Below are positions 32,938-42,318 of a stretch of DNA of 64,000 nucleotides, one piece after another; position 1 is the stretch's first letter, and every line of letters starts with the position of its first letter. The notes below the pieces were generated by a model. It did not search any database. It had not been told where the DNA came from and saw only the letters and a list, made by a program, of their open reading frames with translations. The position numbers were made by a program, and so were the translations under genes. Source of the DNA: Bin87 sp034423595 (lineage in GTDB: Bacteria; Chloroflexota; Dehalococcoidia; Lucifugimonadales; UBA3495); assembly GCA_965207025.1 (NCBI GenBank), contig OZ242258.1:186001-250000 (forward strand). The letters run 5' to 3'.

Positions 32938-34656
32938 ATGCAAACCAGGCAGATGACCGCCAGCGCCTCTCGACTCATGGTTGAGCAGCTTGTGGCGTCC
33001 GGCGTCAAGTACGTGTTCAACAACTCCGGCTCACGCGAGGCGCTCTTCTTCGACGCGCTGCACGCCCGCTCCGACATCCACGGCATCCTGGGCCTGCATG
33101 AGGGCGCGGTTACTGCCATGGCCGGCGGCTACACCCAAGCCGACCTTGCTCCGGGCGTGATGGTGGTCCACCTGGGCGCGGGCCTTGCGCAGGCTATGGG
33201 GCAGTTGATCAACATCTGGACGGGCAGTCTGCCGGTGGTGGTAATCACCTTCGCCGGGGACACCGGCAGCTTCGCCGGTAAGATCAGCCTGGACGTGAGC
33301 CACAACGCCGGGCCGACGGCTATCGCCGCGCCCATGATGAAGGCCAACTGGACGGTCATTGAACCCGAAGGTCTGCCGGCTGCCGTTGAGCGTGCCCTGC
33401 GCGTCGCCATGACTCCGCCGGTGGGGCCGGTACACCTCGCCGTGTACGACCGACTGCTGGGGCCGCAGGAACACACAGCGAACATTATTGATGGTGGCCT
33501 GCCGGAATTTCGCGCCGGCTACCCGTCGGCTTCCGATGTGGAGGCCGTGGGCAGCGCCCTGCGCAACGCTCAGAGGCCGATGATGTACGTGGGCGACGGC
33601 GTCTGGAAGAGTGGAGCCATTGCCGAGGTTACCGCGCTGGCCGAGCGATTCGGCGTCCCTGTAGTCGGCGATCCCCGGGCATTTCCCATCAAGCACCCGC
33701 TGCACGCCGGAGGGCGGCGACTGGAGCAGGCCGGGGACATCGACCCGGACCTGATCGTGTGCATTGGCGTAACGCACAACGGCGCGGGCAACGCCAGCGA
33801 TTACACTGCGTTCTTCAACGCCCAGCGCACCATCGCCATCGGCGCGGACGCTGAGAACTTGGAGAACATCCCCGGCCTGGACCTGGCGGTGCTGGCCGAC
33901 GAGAAGCGTGCCGCACAAAGCCTGCTGGACGCTACCGATGCTGACGATATGTCGGACCGGCGCAGCAGAGCCAGGGAGGAAGTGGCGTCCCTGCGGGCAC
34001 GGCTGCGGGCCAACGCCCAGAATGTTCCGCCGCAGGAGGGCAGGGTCCGTGCGGTGGCGCTGGGCGACGCTCTGGATGCGGCGTTGGAGCGGCGCGGTGG
34101 CGGCCTGGTCACAATCGAGCAATTTGCAGTCGCCCAGGACATCCTGGACAACACCGGCGACGCCGGCAACAACCAGTACATCCGCCCCGCCGGTGGCTCC
34201 GAGGGCTACGGAGCCGGCGCGGCCATCGGGGCCAAGCTGGGCGCGCCGGACAAGCCGGTGGTCGGCCTGGTGGGCGACGGATCGCTGTACTACTCCGATC
34301 ATGCGCTATGGACGGCGGCCAGCCATAGCGTTCCGGTGATGTACGTTATCTCTAACAACGGCGCCTACGGCATTGTCGCCAACTCGTGGTATAACGCGGG
34401 GGCGCAGATGAAGGACACCGGCGAGTATCGCGGCGTGGTGTTGGACAACATCGACCCGGTGAAGTTGGCCGAGGGCTATGGAGTGGAGGCTGCGGACGCC
34501 ACCGACGAAGCCACCATTGGTGAGGCCATTGAGCGGGGCCTGCGGGTGGTGGAGGACGAAAAGCGTCCGTACCTGTTGAACGTGCATCTGCCGCTGGGCC
34601 TTCCGCCGGGAGGCCGACCGGGGCAGATTTACAGCCTGAGCGGGGAAATTGGATAG
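32938..34656 (+). CDS. Thiamine diphosphate-dependent enzyme
   Basis: A 572-residue enzyme of the acetolactate synthase/benzoylformate decarboxylase fold. The N-terminal domain has the catalytic glutamate in HEGAVTAMAGGY (Glu55). The central domain spans about 190-330. The C-terminal ThDP/Mg site is the GDGSLYYSDHALWTAA to SNNGAYG pair (GDG-x(n)-NN), about 440-475. The substrate may be a 2-keto acid. AAGGAG precedes ATG 32938. Followed by a VOC gene on the same strand after 89 bp. Confidence 0.87.
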   Translation: MQTRQMTASASRLMVEQLVASGVKYVFNNSGSREALFFDALHARSDIHGILGLHEGAVTAMAGGYTQADLAPGVMVVHLGAGLAQAMGQLINIWTGSLPVVVITFAGDTGSFAGKISLDVSHNAGPTAIAAPMMKANWTVIEPEGLPAAVERALRVAMTPPVGPVHLAVYDRLLGPQEHTANIIDGGLPEFRAGYPSASDVEAVGSALRNAQRPMMYVGDGVWKSGAIAEVTALAERFGVPVVGDPRAFPIKHPLHAGGRRLEQAGDIDPDLIVCIGVTHNGAGNASDYTAFFNAQRTIAIGADAENLENIPGLDLAVLADEKRAAQSLLDATDADDMSDRRSRAREEVASLRARLRANAQNVPPQEGRVRAVALGDALDAALERRGGGLVTIEQFAVAQDILDNTGDAGNNQYIRPAGGSEGYGAGAAIGAKLGAPDKPVVGLVGDGSLYYSDHALWTAASHSVPVMYVISNNGAYGIVANSWYNAGAQMKDTGEYRGVVLDNIDPVKLAEGYGVEAADATDEATIGEAIERGLRVVEDEKRPYLLNVHLPLGLPPGGRPGQIYSLSGEIG

Positions 34657-34745
34657 GCAACGCGAACTTGCCAAGTCTTGCCCCCTGCAAAGTGTCCGTG
34701 TAACAATGTCAAAAATCAAATTCGTTGCGGAAAAGGGAGGAGATT

Positions 34746-35246
34746 ATGGGTTACACACCGAGAAATCTGGGACACGTCAACATCTTCGTCCGCAATGCGG
34801 AACGGTCCCGCGAATGGTATGAGGACCTGCTGGGCCTGCACACCTACGGGTTCTTTCCCGGGCGCGCCGCCTTCATGTCCGCCGACCTGGGGAACTCCCA
34901 TGAGATCGCGCTGACGCAGGTCGGCGATGACGCCATGGGGCCGCAGGGTGGACAGGTGGGCCTGAACCACATGGCCTGGTACATGGACACGCTGGACGAC
35001 CTGGCGGAACTGTATCACCGGGTCAAAGAAAAGGGCATCGCCATCGATCGGGTGTCCGACCACGGCCATGCCATCGGCATCTACATCCGCGACCCCGACG
35101 GCAACGGCATCGAGCTGTCCTACGAAATGCCCCGCGAACAGTGGGGACACGACGAGAGCGGCTACATGATCGGCGGCACTGAAAAGGGTCGCCTGTCGGG
35201 CCCGTGGGATGAGGAACTGGCGGCGCTGGTTGGCGCGGCCCACTGA
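34746..35246 (+). CDS. VOC-family (glyoxalase/extradiol dioxygenase fold) protein
   Basis: A 166-residue vicinal-oxygen-chelate protein. It starts at ATG 34746, which has GGAGGA seven bases upstream. Metal-ligand candidates are His9 in LGHVNIFV, the second His in GLNHMAWYM and the Glu in GIELSYEMP, typical of VOC enzymes such as dioxygenases. Phe/Trp residues in between suggest an aromatic substrate, but that is inference. It lies next to the ThDP enzyme and opposite the LLM oxidoreductase. Confidence 0.85.
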   Translation: MGYTPRNLGHVNIFVRNAERSREWYEDLLGLHTYGFFPGRAAFMSADLGNSHEIALTQVGDDAMGPQGGQVGLNHMAWYMDTLDDLAELYHRVKEKGIAIDRVSDHGHAIGIYIRDPDGNGIELSYEMPREQWGHDESGYMIGGTEKGRLSGPWDEELAALVGAAH

Positions 35247-35269
35247 CACGGGCAAACATGCGCACAAAC

Positions 35270-35298
35270 GTAGGGGCGGGTTTCAAACCCGCCCCTAC
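35270..35298. repeat. Short palindromic repeat, family A copy 3
   Basis: GTAGGGGCGGGTTT with CAAACCCGCCCCTAC, in the gap between two convergent genes (VOC and LLM), where a two-way hairpin could serve both. Confidence 0.75.
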
Positions 35299-35320
35299 AA
35301 TTTTGTGAACGGTTTGCTTG

Positions 35321-36349
35321 CTACTTGAAGTGGGGCATCACCTGTTCGCTGATGAGGCGCAGCGAGTTTTTCACCCGGTCGTAGGGGATGCGGCCACCGT
35401 AGTTAACCTCCATGACGACACCGGTGACGCCGAAGTCTTCCTGGTAGCCTTGGAACCGCTCGACGATCTCGGCGGGGGTGCCGAAGGCCACCCGCTGCCG
35501 CAGGACGTCCGCGTAGGGGGTGTTGGCCGTGCGGCGGATGCGTTCAGCGGTTTCTTCGCTGGCGGCGGTTTTCACCAACTCGCTGGCCGCGTACTGGATG
35601 GCCGACATGGCGCTGGCTTGAGGCTCCGAGTGGGCCTGTTCGGTGGTCTCAGCAGCATACACGGGGATGCGGATCGCGATGTCGGCGGTTCCGGTGTGGC
35701 CGGCCTCGGCGCGGGCGGCGTTGTAGGATGCGATGCGCTCCTGCAACTGCGCTTTGGCGGTGTTGGCACTCACGAAAATCGGGTGTCCCAGCTTCCCGAT
35801 TAGCGGAAAGGTGTCCTCGCCAGCCACCGCGACGCGAACCGGCGGGTAGGGCTGCTGGAAAGGCTTGGGGACCACCGTAACGTCCTGGTAGCTGTGGAAC
35901 TCGCCCTCATGGGAGAATTCGTCGTTGTTCCACGCCTTCATGATGATTTCCAGCGCTTCCAGGAACCTGGCGCGGCTCTCCGAGTAGGGTACATTGTATC
36001 CCTCGTAATACTTGGTGAGTCCGCTGCGCCCGATGCCGAACTCGAACCTGCCCTTGCTGATGTGGTCAACGGTGGCAGCTTCCTCGGCGACGCGCAGGGG
36101 GTTGGTGAGCGGTAGCACCTGCACTGCGAGTCCGGTGCGGATGCGCCTGGTGCGGGCCGCGATGGCGCTGGCGATGACCATTGGCGATGCGAGGACTGCG
36201 CGCTCGGGGCTGAAGTGGTGCTCGGCCAGCCAGACGGTATCGAAGCCCATCGCCTCTGCGTCGGCGATCTGGTTGAATGACTCGTCGAATGCCTCCGCCT
36301 GGGTTTTGTTTTCGCCGACGTGGAAATCGGTGAACATGCCGAAATTCAT
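35321..36349 (-). CDS. LLM-class flavin-dependent oxidoreductase
   Basis: A 342-residue bacterial luciferase-like monooxygenase fold protein using FMN or F420. N-terminal MNFGMFTDFHVGE, WLAEHHFSPERAVLASP, the GLAVQVLPLTNPLRVAEEAATVDH segment and FGIGRSGLTKYYEGYNV match the family. A C-terminal cap region follows. It is the only minus-strand gene between 19.3 and 48 kb apart from the MNT/HEPN remnant. Substrate unknown. Confidence 0.88.
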   Translation of the reverse strand: MNFGMFTDFHVGENKTQAEAFDESFNQIADAEAMGFDTVWLAEHHFSPERAVLASPMVIASAIAARTRRIRTGLAVQVLPLTNPLRVAEEAATVDHISKGRFEFGIGRSGLTKYYEGYNVPYSESRARFLEALEIIMKAWNNDEFSHEGEFHSYQDVTVVPKPFQQPYPPVRVAVAGEDTFPLIGKLGHPIFVSANTAKAQLQERIASYNAARAEAGHTGTADIAIRIPVYAAETTEQAHSEPQASAMSAIQYAASELVKTAASEETAERIRRTANTPYADVLRQRVAFGTPAEIVERFQGYQEDFGVTGVVMEVNYGGRIPYDRVKNSLRLISEQVMPHFK

Positions 36350-36507
36350 AGCGTCCTCCCTGGCGCAATGCCGCGCACGGTAAGCACGATTATAGTGTTT
36401 GCCGGTTTCGCCGTCATCCGTAGGGCGACTCTTTTCAACCCCACCGCCGTGCTTTATCCTTGTCCGAGTTTCAAAATACGCAAACCAACGTTACAACAGG
36501 TGACGAA

Positions 36508-38052
36508 ATGAAGTACGACGTTGTTGTTATCGGAGCGGGTTCAGGCGGCTGCGTGGTCGCTTCCCGGCTGGCCGAGGACCCGAACCGCTCGGTGCTGCTG
36601 CTGGAGGCAGGCCCCGACTATCCCGAGTACGAGCACTACCCCGACGACCTGAAATTCGGCTACAAGCCGGACGCATCAGCTCAGGGTGCGCCCCACAACT
36701 GGACCTGGTGGGCCCAGGGTTCCGCGGAGCAAACTGATATGCTGCCGGCGCCGCGGGGCAAAGTCGTGGGCGGCACCAGCGCCATCAACGGGCAGGTTCT
36801 GCTGCGCGGCGTGCCCGAGGACTACGATAGCTGGGCGGCTGAGGGTAATGACGGCTGGGGCTTCGTGGACGTGCTTCCCTACTTCCGCAAGATGGAAACG
36901 GACCTGGACATCAGCGACGACTTTCACGGATCGGAAGGACCGATACCGGTGCGCCGCTTTGCCCGGGAGACGTGGCTACCTTTCCAGCAGGCGTTCGTGC
37001 GGTCTTGCCTGGAGGCGGGGTATCCTGCTGACGAGGATATGAACCATCCCGATTCGGGCGGCGTTGGGCCGATTCCCATGAACAACCCCGAAGGCGTGCG
37101 GATGAGCACCGCGCTGACCTTCCTGCGGGAGGTTCGCCACCGGCTCAACCTGACGGTTCGGCCCAACGTCGTAGTACGGCGCATCCTGTTTGAGGGCAAT
37201 TCGGCAGTGGGCGTCGAAGTGGAGAGCGGCGGCGAGACCTTCCAGGTTGAGGCCGGCCAGATTGTACTCAGCGCCGGCGCAATGGCGTCGCCGCAGATCC
37301 TCATGCTTTCGGGCGTTGGCCCGGCAAACCATTTGCGGGAGATGGGCATTCCAGTGGTACACGAACTGCCCGGCGTGGGCCAGAACCTGCGGGACCATCC
37401 CATCGTCGCGATCATCGCCAAAGTGCGGGACGACCACGAGCAGGACCCGCTGGCGCCACGTACCCAGACGGCGCTCCGCTACACCGCCACCGGCTCGCCC
37501 GACCGCAACGATATGCAGATCACGGCGTCGTCCTTTTCGACACCCATCGGCGGCGCAGATCCCTTCGAGCCGGGCGGCGTGCGCATCCAGTGCATCCTGG
37601 AACTGGCCGACGGCGCCGGAGAGGTGCGGTTGTCGGCCAACGATCCCCATGTGCAGCCGTCCTTAAACTACCGATACCTGGAGCCGGAACGGGACCGGGA
37701 GCGGCTGCGGGAGGCCGTGCGGATCAGCGTGAACCTGCTGGAGCACGACGCCTTCGGTTCCATCGTGGAAGAAATCCAGCAGCCGGCGCCGGAGGATCTG
37801 GCATCTAATGATGCCCTGGATAATTGGATGCGGCGAACGGTGTTCAACACCACCCATGCGTCGGGCACCTGCAAGATGGGGCCGGCGAGCGATCCAATGG
37901 CGGTGGTTGATCCACACCTCAACATCCACGGTTTGGAGAACATCAAGGTTGCCGACGCGTCGGTGATGCCCAACGTGATCCGCGCCAACACCAACTGCAC
38001 CACCATTATGATCGGCGAACGCTGCGCCGACTGGGTGAAGGCAGGGACGTAG
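36508..38052 (+). CDS. GMC-family FAD oxidoreductase (paralogue 1)
   Basis: A 514-residue glucose-methanol-choline oxidoreductase. It starts at ATG 36508 behind AGGTG and reads MKYDVVVIGAGSGGCVVASR, the dinucleotide-binding GxGxxG. The GMC signatures PRGKVVGGTSAINGQVLLRG (about 85-104) and SAGAMASPQILMLSGVGP (about 255-272) are present. The active-site His is in THASGTCKMG and the partner Asn in RANTNCTT. It has no signal peptide, so it is probably a cytoplasmic alcohol dehydrogenase/oxidase. A close paralogue lies at 42998. Confidence 0.93.
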   Translation: MKYDVVVIGAGSGGCVVASRLAEDPNRSVLLLEAGPDYPEYEHYPDDLKFGYKPDASAQGAPHNWTWWAQGSAEQTDMLPAPRGKVVGGTSAINGQVLLRGVPEDYDSWAAEGNDGWGFVDVLPYFRKMETDLDISDDFHGSEGPIPVRRFARETWLPFQQAFVRSCLEAGYPADEDMNHPDSGGVGPIPMNNPEGVRMSTALTFLREVRHRLNLTVRPNVVVRRILFEGNSAVGVEVESGGETFQVEAGQIVLSAGAMASPQILMLSGVGPANHLREMGIPVVHELPGVGQNLRDHPIVAIIAKVRDDHEQDPLAPRTQTALRYTATGSPDRNDMQITASSFSTPIGGADPFEPGGVRIQCILELADGAGEVRLSANDPHVQPSLNYRYLEPERDRERLREAVRISVNLLEHDAFGSIVEEIQQPAPEDLASNDALDNWMRRTVFNTTHASGTCKMGPASDPMAVVDPHLNIHGLENIKVADASVMPNVIRANTNCTTIMIGERCADWVKAGT

Positions 38053-38075
38053 ATCGAGCACTATGAAGTCAGACC

Positions 38076-38103
38076 GTAGGAGCGGGTTTCAAACCCGCCC
38101 TTG
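38076..38103. repeat. Short palindromic repeat, family A copy 4
   Basis: GTAGGAGCGGGTTT with CAAACCCGCCCTTGAC, a slightly decayed copy after the GMC gene. Confidence 0.7.
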
Positions 38104-38135
38104 ACATCGACAACGGCGCCAAAGGATTTGAACGG

Positions 38136-38345
38136 ATGAAATGGGAGTATCGAGTTGACAAAATGCCGATCCGCTCCGGTGGTTTCGTGGGCAATGGGAT
38201 GAACGTGGACGCAGTGGACGAGGAGTTCCTGAACGAATGGGGCGCGTTGGGTTGGGAGCTGGTATCGGCCATGCCGTTGTTCGTGCCGCAGAACCCGACG
38301 GATTGCTTCGTTTATTATTACTGGAAGCGGCGGGTGGGCGAGTAG
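38136..38345 (+). CDS. DUF4177-like small protein
   Basis: A 69-residue protein starting MKWEYRV, with LNEWGALGWELVSAMP and YYYWKRR, the pattern of DUF4177-type beta-helix-beta proteins. Function not established. It lies between the GMC and DUF1800 genes. Confidence 0.6.
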   Translation: MKWEYRVDKMPIRSGGFVGNGMNVDAVDEEFLNEWGALGWELVSAMPLFVPQNPTDCFVYYYWKRRVGE

Positions 38346-38357
38346 GCCAGAGAGGCA

Positions 38358-38387
38358 TCCTTCGACAGGCTAAAGACGAGCGGTTGA
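38358..38387. repeat. Short repeat, family C copy 2
   Basis: TCCTTCGACAGGCTAAAGAC then GAGCGGTTGA in the 156-bp gap before the DUF1800 gene. Confidence 0.65.
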
Positions 38388-38501
38388 TGCACAGGTTTCT
38401 TGACAGCGCACAGCCCATTCCGTAGCATTGAGCCATTCAGTTGACGGAATGAGACACTAGGATCGCGTTTTGCTGACCGGTCCACTTGAGGGGGTGAACC
38501 G

Positions 38502-39905
38502 ATGGCTAATCGAGAAGACATCGCGCTGATGGGCCATCTGATGCGGCGGGCCGGATTTGGCGCCAGCCACGATGAACTACAGGACATGGCGGAAAGTGGG
38601 TATGAAGCCACGGTAGAAGACTTGCTCAATCCGGAGCGGTTCGACCCGGTGGACGACGACCTGCTGTTCCGCTACATGCCCGGTTACGAAGGCGCGCTGG
38701 GGCCGCCGCTGAATCAGGCGGAGTGGGTCTATCGGATGATTAACACTGAGCGGCCGCTGGAAGAGAAGATGGCACTGTTCTGGCACCAGCTCTTCGCCAC
38801 CGGCAACTCCAAGGTGGACAACCCGCCGGAGTTGACCCAGCAGATCGCCATGTTCCGGCGCGTCGGGCTGGGCAGGTTCCGCGACATCCTGGTGGAACTG
38901 GCGCAGAATCCGGCCATGATCTTCTGGCTGGACAACAACGGCAACCACATGGGCGCTATCAATGAGAACTGGGGCCGCGAGTTGCTGGAACTATTCTCCA
39001 TGGGGGTGGGCAACTACTCCGAAGACGATATTAAGGAGGCGTCGCGGGCTTTCACCGGCTGGACTATCGGCCCGAAGATTCCCCGCAACCCGCTGGGTCG
39101 CTTCTACTGGAATTTCGAGTACCGTCCCGAAGACCACGACGACGGCGAAAAGACGTTCCTGGGGCACACCGGCAACTTCGACGGCCAGGACATTGTGGAC
39201 ATCGTCGTGAACCAGCCGGCTACGGCGCGGTTCCTTTCGCGGCATCTCTATAACTTCTTCGTGGCCGACGAGCCGCAGGTGCCCAGCTGGAACATCACGC
39301 CGCCCAACGATCCTGACGCCATCGACCAGTTGGTGGCGGCCTACGATGAATCGGACGGAGACATCCGCGCGATGCTGCGGGTGTTGTTCAACTCGGACTT
39401 CTTCAAACAGGCGCGTTTCAGCCGTGTCAAGAGTCCCGCCGAATTGGTGATCAGCACGGCGCGGCTGGCCGGCAATTTCAACGCGCCTCGTCCTGGGTTC
39501 AACTCGCTGGCCTTCGAGTGCGCCTACCAGGGACAAGAACTTCTGAATCCGCCCAGCGTGGAAAGCTGGCACACCGGCAGTGAATGGATCGACGGCGGCG
39601 CGTTGGTGCGCCGGGTGAACTTCGCGGCCAACCTGCTCGGTGACGTGTCGCTCCCTGGTGTGCGGTCCATCGTAGATAACCTGCGGAGCCAAGGATCCCT
39701 GACTCCCGAGGAGTTGGTGGACGCATGCCTGGATCTGGTCGGGCCCATTGAAGTGGGAGCAGGCACACGTTCCGAGTTGCTAGACCAGGCGCGTGAAGAC
39801 GGCGAATTGCGGTGGGATACCGAAGAGGACTCCGCCGAATCCGAAAAGCGCGTTGGCGTGATGTTGGCGCTGATCGCCGCATCCCGCGATTTCCAGTTTG
39901 CATAA
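38502..39905 (+). CDS. DUF1800 protein
   Basis: A 467-residue DUF1800 protein: LMRRAGFGASHDELQDMAESGYEATVEDLLNPERF at the N-terminus, EKMALFWHQLFATGNSKV, NENWGRELLELFSMGVGNYSEDDIKEASRAFTGW, and FLSRHLYNFFVADEP are the family's hallmark segments. DUF1800 genes typically sit beside DUF1501 genes, as here, and are thought to form a pair, with function unknown. No signal peptide is visible in this copy. GGGGG lies upstream of ATG 38502. Confidence 0.9.
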   Translation: MANREDIALMGHLMRRAGFGASHDELQDMAESGYEATVEDLLNPERFDPVDDDLLFRYMPGYEGALGPPLNQAEWVYRMINTERPLEEKMALFWHQLFATGNSKVDNPPELTQQIAMFRRVGLGRFRDILVELAQNPAMIFWLDNNGNHMGAINENWGRELLELFSMGVGNYSEDDIKEASRAFTGWTIGPKIPRNPLGRFYWNFEYRPEDHDDGEKTFLGHTGNFDGQDIVDIVVNQPATARFLSRHLYNFFVADEPQVPSWNITPPNDPDAIDQLVAAYDESDGDIRAMLRVLFNSDFFKQARFSRVKSPAELVISTARLAGNFNAPRPGFNSLAFECAYQGQELLNPPSVESWHTGSEWIDGGALVRRVNFAANLLGDVSLPGVRSIVDNLRSQGSLTPEELVDACLDLVGPIEVGAGTRSELLDQAREDGELRWDTEEDSAESEKRVGVMLALIAASRDFQFA

Positions 39906-39907
39906 GA

Positions 39908-39950
39908 GAATACCCCTCACCCCAGCCCTCTCCCCTTGTGGGAGAGGGGG
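39908..39950. repeat. Hairpin repeat, family E
   Basis: CCCCTCACCCCAGCCC followed by a 9-bp stem CCCTCTCCC / GGGAGAGGG (39925-39948) between DUF1800 and DUF1501. This type of short inverted repeat is widespread in bacterial genomes. Confidence 0.65.
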
Positions 39951-39977
39951 TTTAGAGTAGCAGGGAGGAGAACGAAT

Positions 39978-41114
39978 ATGGCGACGACGACGAAAGACCC
40001 GGTGGTGGTCGTGCTCCAGATGACGGGGGCCAACGACTACCTGAATACCATCATCCCCTACACCAACGAGCACTACTACGACGCTCGACCCAAGGTTGGT
40101 ATCCCCGCCGACCAGGTGTTGCCCATTGACGACCAGGTGGGTTTCAACCCCAACATGGGGCCGATCAAGAAGTTGTGGGACGACGGCACGATGGCCATCA
40201 TCCACGGCATCGGCTATGAGAATTCGCCGCGCTCACACTTCCGCTCCATGGATATCTGGCACACCTGCGAGCCTGACATCGTGGGCACGGAAGGCTGGGC
40301 CGGCCGCGTCATTCGTGACCTGGATCCGCGTGGCGAGAACGTGCTCAAGGGCGTGAATTTCGGGCAGGGGCTGCCGCGGGCGCTGGCGTTGCGCGGGACT
40401 CCCATAACGTCCGTCTCGAACCTGGCATCTTACGGAGTATTGTCCAGCGTGCCCGGCGTTGCGGCGGAAGAAGAGCATAACAAGATTCTGGATCGCTTCG
40501 CCCGCATGTACTCTCCCACCGTCGGCACCGGCCCGACCATGGACTACTTGGGGCAGACCGGGCGGGACGCTCTCAAGGGCGCTGACATCATCCGCAGCGC
40601 CCCGGAGCAGTACACGTCCACCGTGGAGTACGCAGACACGCCCATTTCCAAGTACCTGAGGGACATTGCGCAAGTCTATCTGGCCGACCTGGGCACGCAG
40701 ATGTTCTACACCCAGCACGGCAGCTTCGACTCGCACTTCAACCAGCCGCCGATGCACACCAAGCTGTGGATCGATATGTCCCGCGCCATCAGCGACTTCT
40801 TTGACGACCTGGCTGAGCATGATGCCGGCGACAACCTGATCATGGTGCTGTTCACCGAGTTCGGCCGGCGCGTCAAGGACAACGGCACCGGCACGGACCA
40901 CGGAGCCGGCGGCGCGGCCTTCGTGATCGGCAATCAGGTGAAGGGCGGCCACTATAGCGCCTACCCGTCGCTGCGGCCCGAGGACCTCACGCAAGGCGAT
41001 CTTGAGCCCAATTACGACTTCCGAGGTCTTTATTCCACCGTCATCGAAAACTGGCTGGGCTTGGACGCCGTGCCAATCGTCGGCGGAAATTTCGAGAAGC
41101 TGGACTTCGTGTAG
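39978..41114 (+). CDS. DUF1501 protein
   Basis: A 378-residue DUF1501 (sulfatase-like fold) protein starting at ATG 39978 with GGAGGAG upstream. Characteristic are VVVVLQMTGANDYLNTIIPY, the long central PRSHFRSMDIWHTCEP, TQHGSFDSHFNQPP, and the C-terminal VLFTEFGRRVKDNGTGTDHGAGG. The last segment includes the His/Asp residues expected at the metal site of the alkaline-phosphatase-like superfamily. No Tat signal is seen, in contrast to many homologues. Pairs with the DUF1800 gene. Confidence 0.9.
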   Translation: MATTTKDPVVVVLQMTGANDYLNTIIPYTNEHYYDARPKVGIPADQVLPIDDQVGFNPNMGPIKKLWDDGTMAIIHGIGYENSPRSHFRSMDIWHTCEPDIVGTEGWAGRVIRDLDPRGENVLKGVNFGQGLPRALALRGTPITSVSNLASYGVLSSVPGVAAEEEHNKILDRFARMYSPTVGTGPTMDYLGQTGRDALKGADIIRSAPEQYTSTVEYADTPISKYLRDIAQVYLADLGTQMFYTQHGSFDSHFNQPPMHTKLWIDMSRAISDFFDDLAEHDAGDNLIMVLFTEFGRRVKDNGTGTDHGAGGAAFVIGNQVKGGHYSAYPSLRPEDLTQGDLEPNYDFRGLYSTVIENWLGLDAVPIVGGNFEKLDFV

Positions 41115-41120
41115 GGCGGG

Positions 41121-41147
41121 TGGATTCCCGCTTTCGCGGGAATGACG
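41121..41147. repeat. Short palindromic repeat, family B copy 5
   Basis: TGGATTCCCGCTTTCGCGGG then AATGACG, the most complete member of family B in the window. It directly precedes a family C copy. Confidence 0.8.
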
Positions 41148-41150
41148 GGA

Positions 41151-41180
41151 TCCTTCGACAGGCTCAGGATGAGCGGTTGA
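41151..41180. repeat. Short repeat, family C copy 3
   Basis: TCCTTCGACAGGCTCAGGAT then GAGCGGTTGA, four bases after a family B copy. The two families are adjacent here and again near 42865-42962. Confidence 0.7.
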
Positions 41181-41197
41181 AAGCAGGGAGGTCAACA

Positions 41198-42199
41198 ATG
41201 CTTACCACAGTGGCGGCCGGCCGGGTCTTTGACTACAACTACTGCATCGGCATGTACGGCATGTCCGGCCAGGGCTTCTGGTCGCCTCAGGACTTTGCGC
41301 TGGGCGATGACAACGTGATGTACGTGATCAGTCGCGGCGCGGAAGAACTGGGGCAGCGGATCAGTCGCGTCACCCAAGATCACCAGTTCCTCGGCCAGTT
41401 TGGCGCGAACGGCCGTGGAGACGGGCAATTTATCTGGCCGCGCTCCATCACGCTTGACAACGATGGCAACGTGTACGCTTCCGACGATTTTCTGAATCGG
41501 ATTTCTGTGTTCGACCCTGAAGGAGGTTTCATCTCCTGCTGGGGCGAATCCGGCAGCGGCAAGGGTGAGTTGAACGGCCCGTGCGGAATGGCATTCGACG
41601 CCGACGGAAATATGCTGGTGGTTGACAGCCAGAACCACCGCATTCAGAAGTATACCCACAAGGGCCAGCAGGTCAGCAGTTTCGGGAAGCACGGCGACGG
41701 CGACGGCGAGTTCAACCTGCCCTGGGGCCTGTGCCTGGATCCTGATGGCAACGTGTATGTGGCCGACTGGAAGAACGACCGGGTGCAGAAGTTCGACGCC
41801 GATGGCAACTTCCTGCTCAAGTTCGAAGCTGCGCCTCGTTCGGGGGTCGGCGATCTGCACGGTCCCACCGGAGTGGCCGTGGACTCTGAAGGCGACGTTT
41901 ACGTCACCGACTGGGGCAACCACCGGCTACAGGTGTACGCACCCGATGGCCGGTTCATCACCTCGTTGGTGGGCGACGCCCAGCAGCCCTCACCGTGGAC
42001 GCAGACGTACATCGACGCCAACCCCGATATCGTGAAGGCGCGGCGCCGGGTCAACTTGGAACCCGAATGGCGCTTCCGCCGCCCGGTGTCGGTTCGGGTT
42101 GACGAGAACGACCGTATTTTCGTCTTGGAGGCCAACCGCCACCGCATCCAGGTGTACGACAAGGTGAAGGACTACGAGGAACACCCGCTGAATCTGTAA
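41198..42199 (+). CDS. NHL-repeat beta-propeller protein
   Basis: A 333-residue protein of about six NHL repeats. ATG 41198 has GGGAGG about 6 bases upstream. The repeat unit reads roughly FxxPxGIAxDxxGNVYVADxxNxRIQKFDxxG, for instance FNLPWGLCLDPDGNVYVADW. Such propellers can be enzymes (lyases, lactonases) or scaffolds; no catalytic metal site is obvious. Located in the DUF1800/DUF1501 cluster. Confidence 0.87.
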   Translation: MLTTVAAGRVFDYNYCIGMYGMSGQGFWSPQDFALGDDNVMYVISRGAEELGQRISRVTQDHQFLGQFGANGRGDGQFIWPRSITLDNDGNVYASDDFLNRISVFDPEGGFISCWGESGSGKGELNGPCGMAFDADGNMLVVDSQNHRIQKYTHKGQQVSSFGKHGDGDGEFNLPWGLCLDPDGNVYVADWKNDRVQKFDADGNFLLKFEAAPRSGVGDLHGPTGVAVDSEGDVYVTDWGNHRLQVYAPDGRFITSLVGDAQQPSPWTQTYIDANPDIVKARRRVNLEPEWRFRRPVSVRVDENDRIFVLEANRHRIQVYDKVKDYEEHPLNL

Positions 42200-42224
42200 A
42201 ACAGATCCACGGATCGCTATTCGG

Positions 42225-42252
42225 TTAGGGGCGGCGCATGCGTCGCCCCTAC
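42225..42252. repeat. Short palindromic repeat, family A copy 5
   Basis: TTAGGGGCGGCGCA with TGCGTCGCCCCTAC. The arms match family A but the core is GC-rich, showing that only the outer arms are conserved. Confidence 0.75.
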
Positions 42253-42318
42253 GTTGTGGACGCTATAATACCGCGCAACATCAGGCTTCCCAACCACGTT
42301 CATTGAGGGAGGAACGTC

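Noticed and set aside
33031..34302. 423-codon open frame antisense to the ThDP enzyme
   Set aside because: Shadow of a well-supported enzyme gene; no motifs or start signals.
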